From contig CAINOB010000115.1 of assembly GCA_903851365.1 (NCBI GenBank), positions 1-40,630 on the forward strand: 40,630 nt of DNA. Reading direction: 5' to 3'. This DNA is from an uncultured Bacteroidota bacterium (GTDB lineage Bacteria > Bacteroidota > Bacteroidia > Bacteroidales > UBA12481). Position numbers and translations under genes: made by a program. The notes under the pieces were generated by a model that had not been told where the DNA came from, searched no databases, and worked only from the letters and a program-made list of their open reading frames with translations. Below are positions 24,901 to 32,466 of the stretch, piece by piece (positions within the stretch are counted from its first letter, which is position 1; each line of letters opens with the position of its first letter).

Positions 24901-26046
24901 GCCATCTTCTGCAGTTACCAAAATGGTGGCGGCTCCCGTTACCGATGGAGCTTGGGTGATAGAGTTTTGTGCATTTGGATCATTTTGTGCCGCAGTTACT
25001 ACCGGAACGGTTGAAGTGTTATGAGGCAGAACAACGTTATAGGTAAGAACCGAAGGTGAAAATCCGCTTACGGTAGTTCCACCGACTTTCAGATCACTCA
25101 GGGTGGCATCTGTATCAGGGATCAAGGTAAAATTTACCGTATATGTTCTAACAGTCGTCCTGTCTTCTGCTGTGACTACAACAGTTGTGGATCCTGGCAG
25201 AGAGCCGGCGGGTGTAATTACCTTAGTGGCGTTGGAATCTGTGGTTGTGGCCGTAACCGTGGGTACAGTGGCTGTATTATGCGGCAATGTAACGTTATAG
25301 GTCACAGTTGATGCGCTGAATCCTGTCACTGTGGTGCCACTGACCTTAAGATCGCTCAGGTTTGGATTATTATTCTTTGCGATGGTAAAATTTACCGTGT
25401 AGGTTGTATGGGTCGTGCCATCTTCTGATGATACTGCAATCGTTGTTGAACCCGGTAAGGACGCAGCATTGGTGATGACTTTTGTTGCCTGATTATCGGT
25501 TGAGGTAACTGTTATCGTTGGTGTAACGGATGTTCCATAAGCAAGCTCCTTGGAATAAGCTAATGTTGATGAACTGAAACCGGCAATCGATGTACCACTG
25601 ACCTTTAAATCCGTCAAAGTCGATACTGTTCCGAGAATTGTATGATAAACCATGGGAACAATTGCCGTTCCGGTGATCCCATCTGCCGCGAAAGGCGTCG
25701 TTTCAGTCAGGTCATACAGCTTGTCCTTAACCGTGTCGTAATATTTAAAACTGATGACTTTTGCAATGTCCGTGTAATTACCATAAACCCTGGTAGTAAA
25801 GATATACTTCCCATTAGGACTGGTTGCTCCGCCATCTTTGATTCCATGAATCACTCCATCAATGAAAGCTCCGACCATACCGCCGGAATTCGCTTCTGTG
25901 GAATTGAAAAAAACCTGAATGGTTACGTCCATATTTGTATCAAACGCAGCCGGATCCACCGTCCAGGTGGGTCTGTTGCTTTGAGCCCGGCCTGGAATAG
26001 CTGCCACTGCCAAAGCAAATAGGATTAATGCGGTAAACTTTCTCAT
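21967..26046 (-). CDS. T9SS type A surface protein with 13 tandem cadherin-like repeats
   Basis: A protein of about 1359 residues. The ATG at 26046 (MRKFTALILFALAVAAIPGRAQ) gives a clean signal peptide; a TTG two codons upstream is less likely. An N-terminal beta-sandwich (about 25-143) begins RPTWTVDPAAFDTNMDVTIQ. Thirteen repeats of about 86 residues follow, each of the form ATLSDLKVSGTTVSGFSAST, LTYNVVLPHNT, VTAEDGTTKKTYTVNF, resembling the cadherin-like beta-sandwich family PF12733. The last 85-90 residues are a T9SS type A sorting domain (VFPNPSQGRFSID, LEIKVLDITGRVVYSL, PGLYFVRVQSG), so it should be exported by type IX secretion and anchored at the surface. Adhesion or a spacer role is inferred. 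It is monocistronic, with its own terminator. Confidence 0.9.
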   Translation of the reverse strand: MRKFTALILFALAVAAIPGRAQSNRPTWTVDPAAFDTNMDVTIQVFFNSTEANSGGMVGAFIDGVIHGIKDGGATSPNGKYIFTTRVYGNYTDIAKVISFKYYDTVKDKLYDLTETTPFAADGITGTAIVPMVYHTILGTVSTLTDLKVSGTSIAGFSSSTLAYSKELAYGTSVTPTITVTSTDNQATKVITNAASLPGSTTIAVSSEDGTTHTTYTVNFTIAKNNNPNLSDLKVSGTTVTGFSASTVTYNVTLPHNTATVPTVTATTTDSNATKVITPAGSLPGSTTVVVTAEDRTTVRTYTVNFTLIPDTDATLSDLKVGGTTVSGFSPSVLTYNVVLPHNTSTVPVVTAAQNDPNAQNSITQAPSVTGAATILVTAEDGVTKKTYTINFSVAPDVDATLSDLKISGTTVSGFASGTLSYNVALPYGTVVVPTVTAITNDVNASKVITAAGSLPGSTIVLVTAEDGTTKKTYTIIFSLGPNTVATLSDLKVSGTTMAGFSAATLTYNIVLPHNTAVVPTVTATTTDTNATKVINATGSLPGTTTIQVTAEDGTTKKTYSVNFTLAPDTDATLSALTVNGTGVTGFAPATLTYNVVLPHTNSTVPVVAGTTNDPNATKTITQAVSATGTATVLVRAEDGNTTKTYTINFSVAPDTDATLSDLKYDGTSVPGFQASLLTYNIVLPYGTSSIPVVTATTNDPNAAKVINQSSGVTGTATIVVTAEDGSTRKTYTIGFTVAAASHEATLSELKYNGISVPGFAVSTINYSIELPYGTVALPVLTAITTHASATKVITNPAALPGSGTVRVTAQDGISVITYTVSFTVIIKSTDATLKDLAVGGVTVPGFSPATLEYNYKLAFAATNIPTVTGVTNHAMATKVIVAATGIPGTTTIEVTAENGIDKKTYKVNFSHDLNNNANLRDLRYADIAVPGFSPAVIAYTVVVPYEMATPPDISAIPEDSKASVLITKPSALPGTVSVRVTAEDGTTVKTYTIRIDRGNPSTDATLMRIMVDGVALQGFNASTLIYDMKMPCTYAGLPVVSAFTTDNFAKATYNHLKGFPGNDTIIVVAQDAITKLKYVVRFTKDNCSSDASLKEIKIGGQAIPGFSSNTLSYDWPLDLSITTPPVITCTANIEAATVTITQAVGIPGTATIKVKATDTSTERTYSITIRYKSTEARLSGILIDGQTYTGFNRDVFKYTITGLPDKMSLPAITLQTSNGNSNAVVTKQEFKTTDGYYRKIIFTVTVTAEDGLTQLVYTFELNFVLTGINDLNAAGGLDVFPNPSQGRFSIDYTNFSSGGPRLEIKVLDITGRVVYSLNTESAGTVTNVPMDLSNCQPGLYFVRVQSGQDVKIKRININ
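22240..25623 (-). repeat. Thirteen tandem 258-bp repeats within a surface-protein gene
   Basis: The coding repeat has a period close to 258 bp; a recurring block reading TTCAGATCACTCA or a close variant occurs about every 258 bp from about 24058 to 25346. Copies 2-7 counted from the N-terminus are most alike, and copies 8-13 diverge progressively. This pattern fits recent expansion or gene conversion in the N-terminal half. Confidence 0.88.
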
Positions 26047-26230
26047 GGTCAATAGTCTTGTCTGAATTATTTTAACAAGATCAAGGCAAAGGGTGTGCCA
26101 GAAAGGATATCCGATCAGGCCTCAAGAAAATAAGAACAGGTAAAGATTTGATATTTTGGCTATTACATTGACACGGAATTCATGGTTTTAGATTAAATAC
26201 CGATTGGGAGACTGAATTCTGATGCATCTG

Positions 26231-26250
26231 ATTGCTCGATTTCGAGCAAT
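26231..26250. other. Perfect 8-bp inverted repeat between minus-strand genes
   Basis: ATTGCTCG and CGAGCAAT flank a 4-base loop, 20 bp past the stop of the YgjV-like gene and about 185 bp upstream of the 13-repeat gene. There is no T-run on the minus strand, so it is not a textbook terminator; it may be an operator or a transcript-stabilising hairpin. Confidence 0.45.
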
Positions 26251-26269
26251 GATTAATATCGATCTTATA

Positions 26270-26797
26270 TCAATAGGAATCCGGCGATTTTACCTTGAAA
26301 ATATCGTAACGGATGATCGCAATGATTATGGAGGAAAAAACGAAAATTTCGCAGATAACACCAGCCCACGAACCCTTGATAAAATTATAGGTAAACCAAA
26401 ATGGATGTGGAAAAAGATTGATAATTCTCAAACGTTTAAGGTTCTTCAGCCACAAACCGGTGGTCTCAATTGTCATGGCAATAACCGGCAAAACTCCGAG
26501 CCACGATTCTCTGGCCAGTAAGCCGGCGGTTGCAAACAGAAGGATAAAAATATATGGCCAGAATTTCCAGCCTGCCCATTTTTTGTCTTCCCTCGATCTG
26601 AAAACCAGGGTCCTCGCGGTGCCCACAATGTTCATTCCTGCTGCCGTCCAGGCTCCCAAAAGGATAAAGTGAAACATGAAAATAATCTGACCGGCAGCCA
26701 TCAGGATAAGTATCCCTTTCCGGTTCTTCATCTGAAAAGAGAGAATCAGGAAAATCAAGCCAATAAAACCGACTGCCTGTACAAGGGTTGATGACAT
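26270..26797 (-). CDS. YgjV-like inner-membrane protein
   Basis: A 175-residue protein with about five or six membrane helices and short loops. It begins VQAVGFIGLIFLILSFQMKN then RKGILILMAAGQIIFMFHF, and later has HPFWFTYNFIKGSWAGVICE before the last helix, which matches the YgjV family of small inner-membrane proteins with a SWEET-like layout. No function is known for the family. It is a single gene, divergent from the aldo/keto reductase over 77 bp. Confidence 0.82.
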   Translation of the reverse strand: MSSTLVQAVGFIGLIFLILSFQMKNRKGILILMAAGQIIFMFHFILLGAWTAAGMNIVGTARTLVFRSREDKKWAGWKFWPYIFILLFATAGLLARESWLGVLPVIAMTIETTGLWLKNLKRLRIINLFPHPFWFTYNFIKGSWAGVICEIFVFSSIIIAIIRYDIFKVKSPDSY

Positions 26798-26862
26798 CAG
26801 GAAATGCTAATAAACGGAGCGGTTAAAGGTAAAAAACCTTCTGATGGATCTTATTAAATAAA

Positions 26863-26870
26863 TATATTTG
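26863..26870 (+). promoter_or_regulatory. -7 promoter element directly before the aldo/keto reductase
   Basis: TATATTTG, an exact TAnnTTTG match, ends four bases before the ATG at 26875. The spacing is the same as at bamD and predicts a leaderless or nearly leaderless message. Confidence 0.5.
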
Positions 26871-26874
26871 AATC

Positions 26875-27858
26875 ATGGAATATAGAATTCTTGGCCGCAC
26901 GGGTGTTAAGATCTCACCCCTGGTTTTAGGAACCGATAATTTTGCCAATCCAACCCCTGAATCTGAATCGATTGCCATCTTGAACCGGGCTATCGATGCC
27001 GGCATCAACCTGATAGATACAAGCAATAGTTATGCTAAGGGAGAAAGTGAGCGAATCATTGGCAGGGCCCTCAAAGAAAATGGAAGGAGAAATGATATCC
27101 TGATAGCAACAAAGGCTCACTACCCCACCGGCCCAGGGCCCAACAACCGGGGAAACTCGAGGCTCCATCTGATGAAAGCCTGCGAGGATTCTCTAAAACG
27201 ATTGCAAACCGACTTTATCGATCTTTACCAGATTCATCGGCCCGATTTTGATATACCTCACGAAGAGACCCTCTCGGCGTTGAATGATCTGGTTGACCAG
27301 GGAAAAGTCCGCTATATCGGAAGTTCAACAGCACCGGCCTGGAAAGTGATGGAAGGACTGATGATCAGTGAACTAAATGGATACAAAAGATACGTTTCCG
27401 AGCAACCTCCCTATAACCTCCTCGACAGACGAATTGAAAATGAACTTATTCCGATGTGCCTCGCGCATGGGTTGGGATTGATTACCTGGTCGCCGCTGGC
27501 AATGGGCTTGCTCACCGGCAGATATAAGGATATTAATCATTTGCCTTCCGATTCCAGGGCGATCCTGCGAGGCGGAATCTACGCTGACAGGGTAACCGAT
27601 TGGGCAATAACTGTTGGGTTGCAATTTGTCAGGCTGGCTGAGCAAATGGGATTCTCACCTGCACAATTGGCCCTGCTTTGGGTCAGGGACCAACCCGGAA
27701 TTACAGCCCCCCTCATCGGACCGCGAACAATTCAGCAACTGGAGCATTTCCTTCCCGTATTGGATATGCCCCACTCCACTGAACTCCAAAAGGCTTGTGA
27801 CAAAATTGTTCCGCCCGGTACCTCAGTTGCCAATTTCCACAATACCGCCGGCTGGTGA
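26875..27858 (+). CDS. Aldo/keto reductase
   Basis: A 327-residue NADPH-dependent oxidoreductase of the (beta/alpha)8 barrel type. It starts [20 protein letters not shown]. The catalytic tetrad is complete: D48 and Y53 in [13 protein letters not shown]80 in ATKAHYP and H121 in YQIHRPD. The sequence resembles the YajO/IolS-like and potassium-channel-beta-subunit-like branch ([30 protein letters not shown]). The true substrate cannot be read from sequence. It is a single gene with a promoter element directly before its ATG, and it converges on the glycoside hydrolase gene. Confidence 0.94.
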   Translation: MEYRILGRTGVKISPLVLGTDNFANPTPESESIAILNRAIDAGINLIDTSNSYAKGESERIIGRALKENGRRNDILIATKAHYPTGPGPNNRGNSRLHLMKACEDSLKRLQTDFIDLYQIHRPDFDIPHEETLSALNDLVDQGKVRYIGSSTAPAWKVMEGLMISELNGYKRYVSEQPPYNLLDRRIENELIPMCLAHGLGLITWSPLAMGLLTGRYKDINHLPSDSRAILRGGIYADRVTDWAITVGLQFVRLAEQMGFSPAQLALLWVRDQPGITAPLIGPRTIQQLEHFLPVLDMPHSTELQKACDKIVPPGTSVANFHNTAGW

Positions 27859-27885
27859 TTAACATTCTCTTAATTTCTTCGATTG

Positions 27886-27915
27886 GCACATTAGCAAATC
27901 AGCACATTAGCACAT
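27886..27915. repeat. Degenerate GCACATTA-type repeat in a convergent spacer
   Basis: Four imperfect units (GCACATTA, GCAAATCA, GCACATTA, GCACATT) fill half of the 62-bp spacer between the aldo/keto reductase and the glycoside hydrolase. No hairpin forms from them. Confidence 0.7.
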
Positions 27916-27920
27916 TTTCT

Positions 27921-30900
27921 TCATTCCATTATTAGCCGCACTGGTCCGATCAATCCCGATTTTGTTGACCCTACATACTTGCTTGGAGTGGTTTGATAAT
28001 AATTCCCCAGTGTATTATAAATCAATATTTCAAGACGGTTGTCTCCCAATCTTAATTGTCCCGTTACATCAAATTGCCAGGGCGGTGAAAGTCGTTTCCC
28101 GACCAGTTTCCCATTGATAAATACCTCTGCTGATGCCAACAGGTCACCTAAGTCAAGTAATGCTTTTGAGGATTTTAACTGATCCGCAGTAACCACTATG
28201 GTTTTTCGGTACCACATACCTCCGGAATAGGTCATCAGACTTTCATTGTCGGACAGATCACCTAAACGAATCATCCCCTTACCACAGTTCAGCCGGATAG
28301 GTTCCGGACTGGCAGCTCCACCGCAAAACCCATGATCCATACGAAATCTTACCGCAACTGCAGAAATCGATGAAACAGCCGGTACTTCTGCTTTCCAGGC
28401 TTTTTGCAAAGTATCAGCCAGAAGTCCAGCAAAGGGATGATCACTCTTAACCGGAACCTCCCTGCCGTTCACCCAGATCTGAGGCTTCTGGTTTGATGCA
28501 ATTTCGATGGACTGCAAACCCGGAGGAGCCTTAAACCGATACCAGCCAACCGGATTTATAGTTTCGGGCATCATGTCATAAGGCAATATAGATGGATTGG
28601 CATACCAATTGGAAGCCAGTGGAATAGGTTGAATCCTGTGCGGATCATATTCAGGTTTTGCAAAAACAAAGAATCCTGTTCCCGGTGCCGAATATTTCAG
28701 CAATACGGGATTAGCTCCTTTCTTCAGACTCACCCATTCAGCATTTAAATCAACTTTACCACCATTTATCCAGATCGCCGTCGGAAGAGTCCCACCCTTA
28801 ACGATTTTCACCGACTGGTCCGTCGAAGAAACCACTGTGGACCAAAGGAAATAAGTAGTTCCACCTTTTTCAGCCTCTATTTTCGGCCTTGGCACACCCG
28901 GCCAGTCACGTATCGCTGATCCAAACTGAAAAATATCATCATGCATCCATTCCTTCAATCCATGATACCCCTGCCTTCCCGGGTTATCCTTGAGTCCCCA
29001 GCGCCAGGAAAACTCATAAGGCTGCCATGAATAGGTCTTTCCTCCGATGGCAACCGCCTTTGCAGGTTCGATGGTTTTTATCATACTCAGCAGATTTTCA
29101 GGCAGAATGGAATTAATAGAATCCGGTAATGGTCCCAATCTCCAGAATTGCGGTCCATAGGAAGTCTGGATTTTCTCCCACTGGCTGTCATCCAAGGCTG
29201 CGGTTTGCCATCCCGGATCCTGCGTAGTTTCCATTTTGTACCTGATGGCATTGGCGTCAGTCGCAACATAGCCCGCATAGGCTGGTTGCCTGAAATCGCC
29301 CCAGAGATTATTCAGCGTGGGCTTCAGTTCAAATTCCCAATCGCCAACCAAGAGGACTTCACCTTTTGTGTTAGATGGGCTTTCGTCAGTTAAAATTTCC
29401 GGTTCGCCCGGACTGAAAACAATGATCTGAGGTTCCGATTTGTCCAGTGGCATTTTTATCGTGGTACCGATAATACTAGAATGGGTCACCGCTAAACTTC
29501 TGGAGTTTCCCGTCCAGGGATCCCACAGCTCTGCTTTGCCGGCACATCTGAAAAAACACATGGAATCTTTCGGAACGCCATACACGTAATAAATATCGTT
29601 CTGGCCGGCTTTACGGTGCAATATGTAAGGCTGAATACCATTTGAAAGGACCTTGAAATCAGGCTTTAGCACTTTTGATATTTCTTCAACGATCGTGGCA
29701 GGTTTATCCAGATGTATTCCAAAACCCTGATCCGTCCCAAATATCTTATCAATCATTACTTTAATTTCCGGATCATCGCGCCCGATTCGCTCACTGGCTT
29801 CAGGCAAGGCGCCAATAGCAATAACAATGCCGCCAGCCTGGTAAAAAGCAAGTGCCTTTTCTAAAGTCGAATAACGGATTGCACTCATCGAAGGCAGGAT
29901 AAGTATTTTGTATTTCTCACCACTAAGTTGCAATTCACCATCTTTAATTTTAGCCCGGTTGAGAGATTCGAAATCCATAAAATCATAATCGATTCCTGAC
30001 TTATACAGATTCTCCCCGGCCGAAAATGCAGTCGCCACTGCTTCATTGCCATTCATACCGGCAACCATAGGGGTAACCGGATAAAGAATAGCCACATCAC
30101 ATCGGTGGTAACCCTGACTCAACAAGTAACTCAATCGTTCCGAGCATTTCAGGAAGTCTCCCATGTTTGCCCAGTAAGGCTGGCGAAAATGGTTATCAGG
30201 AGGCGCCCATTCCCACCATCCGCCATGCGTGGAATAATACAACCCGTGAAGGCTGAGCAGATTCTGCCCCATGGCGAAATTTGAAAATGTGGCATCGGCA
30301 ACCTGCGCACAACTGGTACCCCAGCCGCTGCTGTGAAAACCTTCGAGCCACGTCCGCGGGCGTTCATATAAATGGGCTATTGAACTGGCAACCTTATCCT
30401 TATTGATATTCCGGGCTAGTACCGGCTGATCGCATCCCGGACCCGACATCCAGCGCTGAGCTCTGAAATAGTCGCCGAATTCCGTAACATCCAATCCGCG
30501 GCCGCCATGATCGCAACCATATAGCATGCCCCTTTCTGTATGCCAGTTGTAAATCGGAATAAAAAAACTCTCCTCACTTAGTGCTACTAAAACATCATTA
30601 TAGTCGATCCTGATCTTTGGAGTCCGGACACCTATATCAGTAAATAACCCTGGGAGTTCGGGAATAATATCGTACCCTTTCCTTTTCTTAAATTCTGTAG
30701 CAAACCGGCTATTCCACAACAGGCCGCTGATCCCAAAATTTAACTCATCTGAAAAAAAGAAATTTAATCCCTTACCTGCCTCCCCCGGACAATGTTCTTC
30801 GAAAGGCTGGAAAAACTTCTCAATCACCTTTTTTCCACTGAGCGGGTTCATCGGATCAAAAGAGGTGTTTACCGTTTCGAAATAGACAAAAACGATCTTT

Positions 30901-31568
30901 CTGTTACCCTTTTCAGGTTTTATCCGGATTATATTTCCTTCTGGGTTCAAAGGCATTCCTGATCCTGCCGTAATGACTCCATTCTCGAAAGGATAGGTCA
31001 TAACACTGATCAAATTTCCGGGAACCTCAATTAAAGTATCCTCGTCAGGCCTGATCGGGAATTGTTTCGATAATAGTCGTGAGCCATGCAGATCAGGATT
31101 TTCCTTAAGCATCTCATCCACGAACCAGCCCTGACCAGCAATACCCAGCGTATAATCGCTCAGGCTGACCGACATGTTTCTCTTCTTTGCTTCCTGCAGG
31201 AACCAGGAGAACAGGTCCCACCAATCCTTGGAAAACAGACGGGGTTTACCGGGATAGGTCAATCCCCAGATATTTCCGCCTTCATCGCTGTGTGCATAAT
31301 TAACCTGCAACCCGGTAATACTTTTACCGGCTAACTGATCGAGCTGCCAGGTTATTCGCTCCTTCGTAAGCGTATCACCCAGCCACCAATAAAAGCTAAC
31401 CTCTCCATAACCGGCTGGCGGATTCTTAAAGCCCGGATATACATTCAGAGTTGCTGACCGATCGGGATATCCGGGAGGAAGGGGATTTGATTTTGATTTG
31501 TTTTGGGCAGAAAGAGGATTGATAATTATGCAAAAAAAGGATACTGCAAGGAACAGATTGATTCTCAT
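27921..31568 (-). CDS. Large secreted glycoside hydrolase, GH106-like
   Basis: A 1215-residue exported enzyme with a signal peptide ending in INPLSAQ. The N-terminal segment GYGEVSFYWWLGDTLTKERI then TWQLDQLAGKSITGLQVNYA, and the C-terminal jelly-roll with LLDLGDLLASAEVFINGKLV then GKRLSPPWQFDVTGQLRLGD, resemble the GH106 alpha-L-rhamnosidase group. In between lie a barrel-like region (FFFSDELNFGISGLLWNSRF, AQRWMSGPGCDQPVLARNIN), a segment about 530-620 like a glutamine-amidotransferase-type domain, and further beta-sandwich domains. GH106 enzymes release rhamnose from pectin-type or other plant polysaccharides; substrate here is inferred. There is no SusC/SusD pair nearby, so it is not in a standard polysaccharide utilisation locus. 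A palindrome lies 10 bp before the ATG. Confidence 0.8.
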   Translation of the reverse strand: MRINLFLAVSFFCIIINPLSAQNKSKSNPLPPGYPDRSATLNVYPGFKNPPAGYGEVSFYWWLGDTLTKERITWQLDQLAGKSITGLQVNYAHSDEGGNIWGLTYPGKPRLFSKDWWDLFSWFLQEAKKRNMSVSLSDYTLGIAGQGWFVDEMLKENPDLHGSRLLSKQFPIRPDEDTLIEVPGNLISVMTYPFENGVITAGSGMPLNPEGNIIRIKPEKGNRKIVFVYFETVNTSFDPMNPLSGKKVIEKFFQPFEEHCPGEAGKGLNFFFSDELNFGISGLLWNSRFATEFKKRKGYDIIPELPGLFTDIGVRTPKIRIDYNDVLVALSEESFFIPIYNWHTERGMLYGCDHGGRGLDVTEFGDYFRAQRWMSGPGCDQPVLARNINKDKVASSIAHLYERPRTWLEGFHSSGWGTSCAQVADATFSNFAMGQNLLSLHGLYYSTHGGWWEWAPPDNHFRQPYWANMGDFLKCSERLSYLLSQGYHRCDVAILYPVTPMVAGMNGNEAVATAFSAGENLYKSGIDYDFMDFESLNRAKIKDGELQLSGEKYKILILPSMSAIRYSTLEKALAFYQAGGIVIAIGALPEASERIGRDDPEIKVMIDKIFGTDQGFGIHLDKPATIVEEISKVLKPDFKVLSNGIQPYILHRKAGQNDIYYVYGVPKDSMCFFRCAGKAELWDPWTGNSRSLAVTHSSIIGTTIKMPLDKSEPQIIVFSPGEPEILTDESPSNTKGEVLLVGDWEFELKPTLNNLWGDFRQPAYAGYVATDANAIRYKMETTQDPGWQTAALDDSQWEKIQTSYGPQFWRLGPLPDSINSILPENLLSMIKTIEPAKAVAIGGKTYSWQPYEFSWRWGLKDNPGRQGYHGLKEWMHDDIFQFGSAIRDWPGVPRPKIEAEKGGTTYFLWSTVVSSTDQSVKIVKGGTLPTAIWINGGKVDLNAEWVSLKKGANPVLLKYSAPGTGFFVFAKPEYDPHRIQPIPLASNWYANPSILPYDMMPETINPVGWYRFKAPPGLQSIEIASNQKPQIWVNGREVPVKSDHPFAGLLADTLQKAWKAEVPAVSSISAVAVRFRMDHGFCGGAASPEPIRLNCGKGMIRLGDLSDNESLMTYSGGMWYRKTIVVTADQLKSSKALLDLGDLLASAEVFINGKLVGKRLSPPWQFDVTGQLRLGDNRLEILIYNTLGNYYQTTPSKYVGSTKSGLIGPVRLIME

Positions 31569-31578
31569 GATTTTATAA

Positions 31579-31594
31579 TATGAACCAGTTCATA
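31579..31594. promoter_or_regulatory. 16-bp palindrome, candidate operator before the glycoside hydrolase
   Basis: TATGAAC-CA-GTTCATA is a perfect inverted repeat with a 2-bp centre, located 10 bp upstream of the hydrolase ATG in the spacer divergent from the LytTR regulator. Its size and place suit an operator for a dimeric repressor; no regulator for it is visible here. Confidence 0.5.
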
Positions 31595-31711
31595 ACGTTG
31601 ACTACCAAATTTAGGAGTTTATTTCAAATCTATTTTAGCTGGCAATATCCATACCTTTACTTATCTATATATGATTGAATATGGCATGCAATATTGATCA
31701 AAGAAATTATC

Positions 31712-32464
31712 GTGTTAACAGCTATCATTGTTGATGATGAACTATTTGGAAGGGAAAACCTCAAAAAGATCATCGAAAGCTACTGCCCGGAGGTAAAAGT
31801 TCTGGGATGCGCAGAGTCTGTGGTCAGCGCTTTACCAATGGTTATTATTCATCATCCTGATGTGGTATTTCTCGATATTACCATGCCGGTTCTGGATGGA
31901 TTTGATTTCCTGAAAGAATTCGATGAACGAAACTTTATGTTAGTCTTTGTCAGCGCCCATGATGAATATGGTATCGCTGCTGTCAAGGCAGGCGCAGTGG
32001 ACTATCTGCTTAAACCAGTTAATATTAAGGAACTTAAACAGACCATAAAAAAACTTCTGTTGTTAAAAACCAGGGCTCTTGAAATTGGAAGCGCTAATGT
32101 ACCTGTTCAGGAAACTCCTCCGGAAACAGATAAATTAGTTCTCCCTGCATCCCATGGTTTTGACGTGCTTGTATTTGATGATATCATTCGCATGGAAGCC
32201 GACAGCTGCTATACGAAAGTGTTCCTCAGAGATGGCAGTACTAAATTGATTTCCCATACACTTAAGGATTTTGAGGACAAACTTCCTGAAAAACAATTCT
32301 ACAGGATTCACAAATCTCATTTGATAAATCTCAAATATCTTAAGGCCTATTCAAATATCAGCGGTCATTTTGTAACCATGACAGATGACAGCCGGATTGA
32401 AATTTCGCGACGCAAAGCGCCGGAATTTATTCAGAAGATTAAAGCAGCGCTCCATACAATCTGA
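31712..32464 (+). CDS. LytTR-family response regulator
   Basis: A transcription factor with an N-terminal receiver domain and a C-terminal LytTR DNA-binding domain. Starting at the GTG at 31712 it begins with LTAIIVDDE, and the phosphoacceptor is D55 in VVFLDITMP, with K in YLLKPVNIKE. The LytTR part has IIRMEADSCYTKVFLRDGST, then FYRIHKSHLINLKYLKAYSN. A TTG at 31694 would add six residues; I prefer the GTG because receiver domains normally start close to the acidic pair. It is followed after 2 bp by its cognate kinase gene. A LytTR-type double site lies upstream of the T9SS operon that follows (35482-35511), the most likely target. Confidence 0.94.
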   Translation: MLTAIIVDDELFGRENLKKIIESYCPEVKVLGCAESVVSALPMVIIHHPDVVFLDITMPVLDGFDFLKEFDERNFMLVFVSAHDEYGIAAVKAGAVDYLLKPVNIKELKQTIKKLLLLKTRALEIGSANVPVQETPPETDKLVLPASHGFDVLVFDDIIRMEADSCYTKVFLRDGSTKLISHTLKDFEDKLPEKQFYRIHKSHLINLKYLKAYSNISGHFVTMTDDSRIEISRRKAPEFIQKIKAALHTI

Positions 32465-32466
32465 AC

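Noticed and set aside
22240-25623. Regular 258-bp spacing as a CRISPR-like array
   Set aside because: The repeats are long, in frame and translate to a beta-sandwich domain; there are no short repeats with unique spacers and no cas genes.
25642-26022. Open frame of 126 codons opposite the 13-repeat protein gene
   Set aside because: It is a shadow frame opposite a well-supported coding region, with no family motifs, signal or promoter.
26805-26845. TCCGTTTAT on the minus strand upstream of the YgjV-like gene as a LytTR site
   Set aside because: One half-site fits the consensus, but the partner position 22 bp away has mismatches on both sides of the core.
27921-31568. A polysaccharide utilisation locus around the GH106-like enzyme
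   Set aside because: No SusC/SusD pair, hybrid two-component sensor or sulfatase is present; the LytTR/kinase genes are divergent and more likely tied to the T9SS operon.
31594-31622. Possible LytTR autoregulatory site upstream of the response regulator
   Set aside because: AACGTTGAC and GGAGTTTAT match the consensus poorly and their cores are 20 bp apart instead of 21-22.
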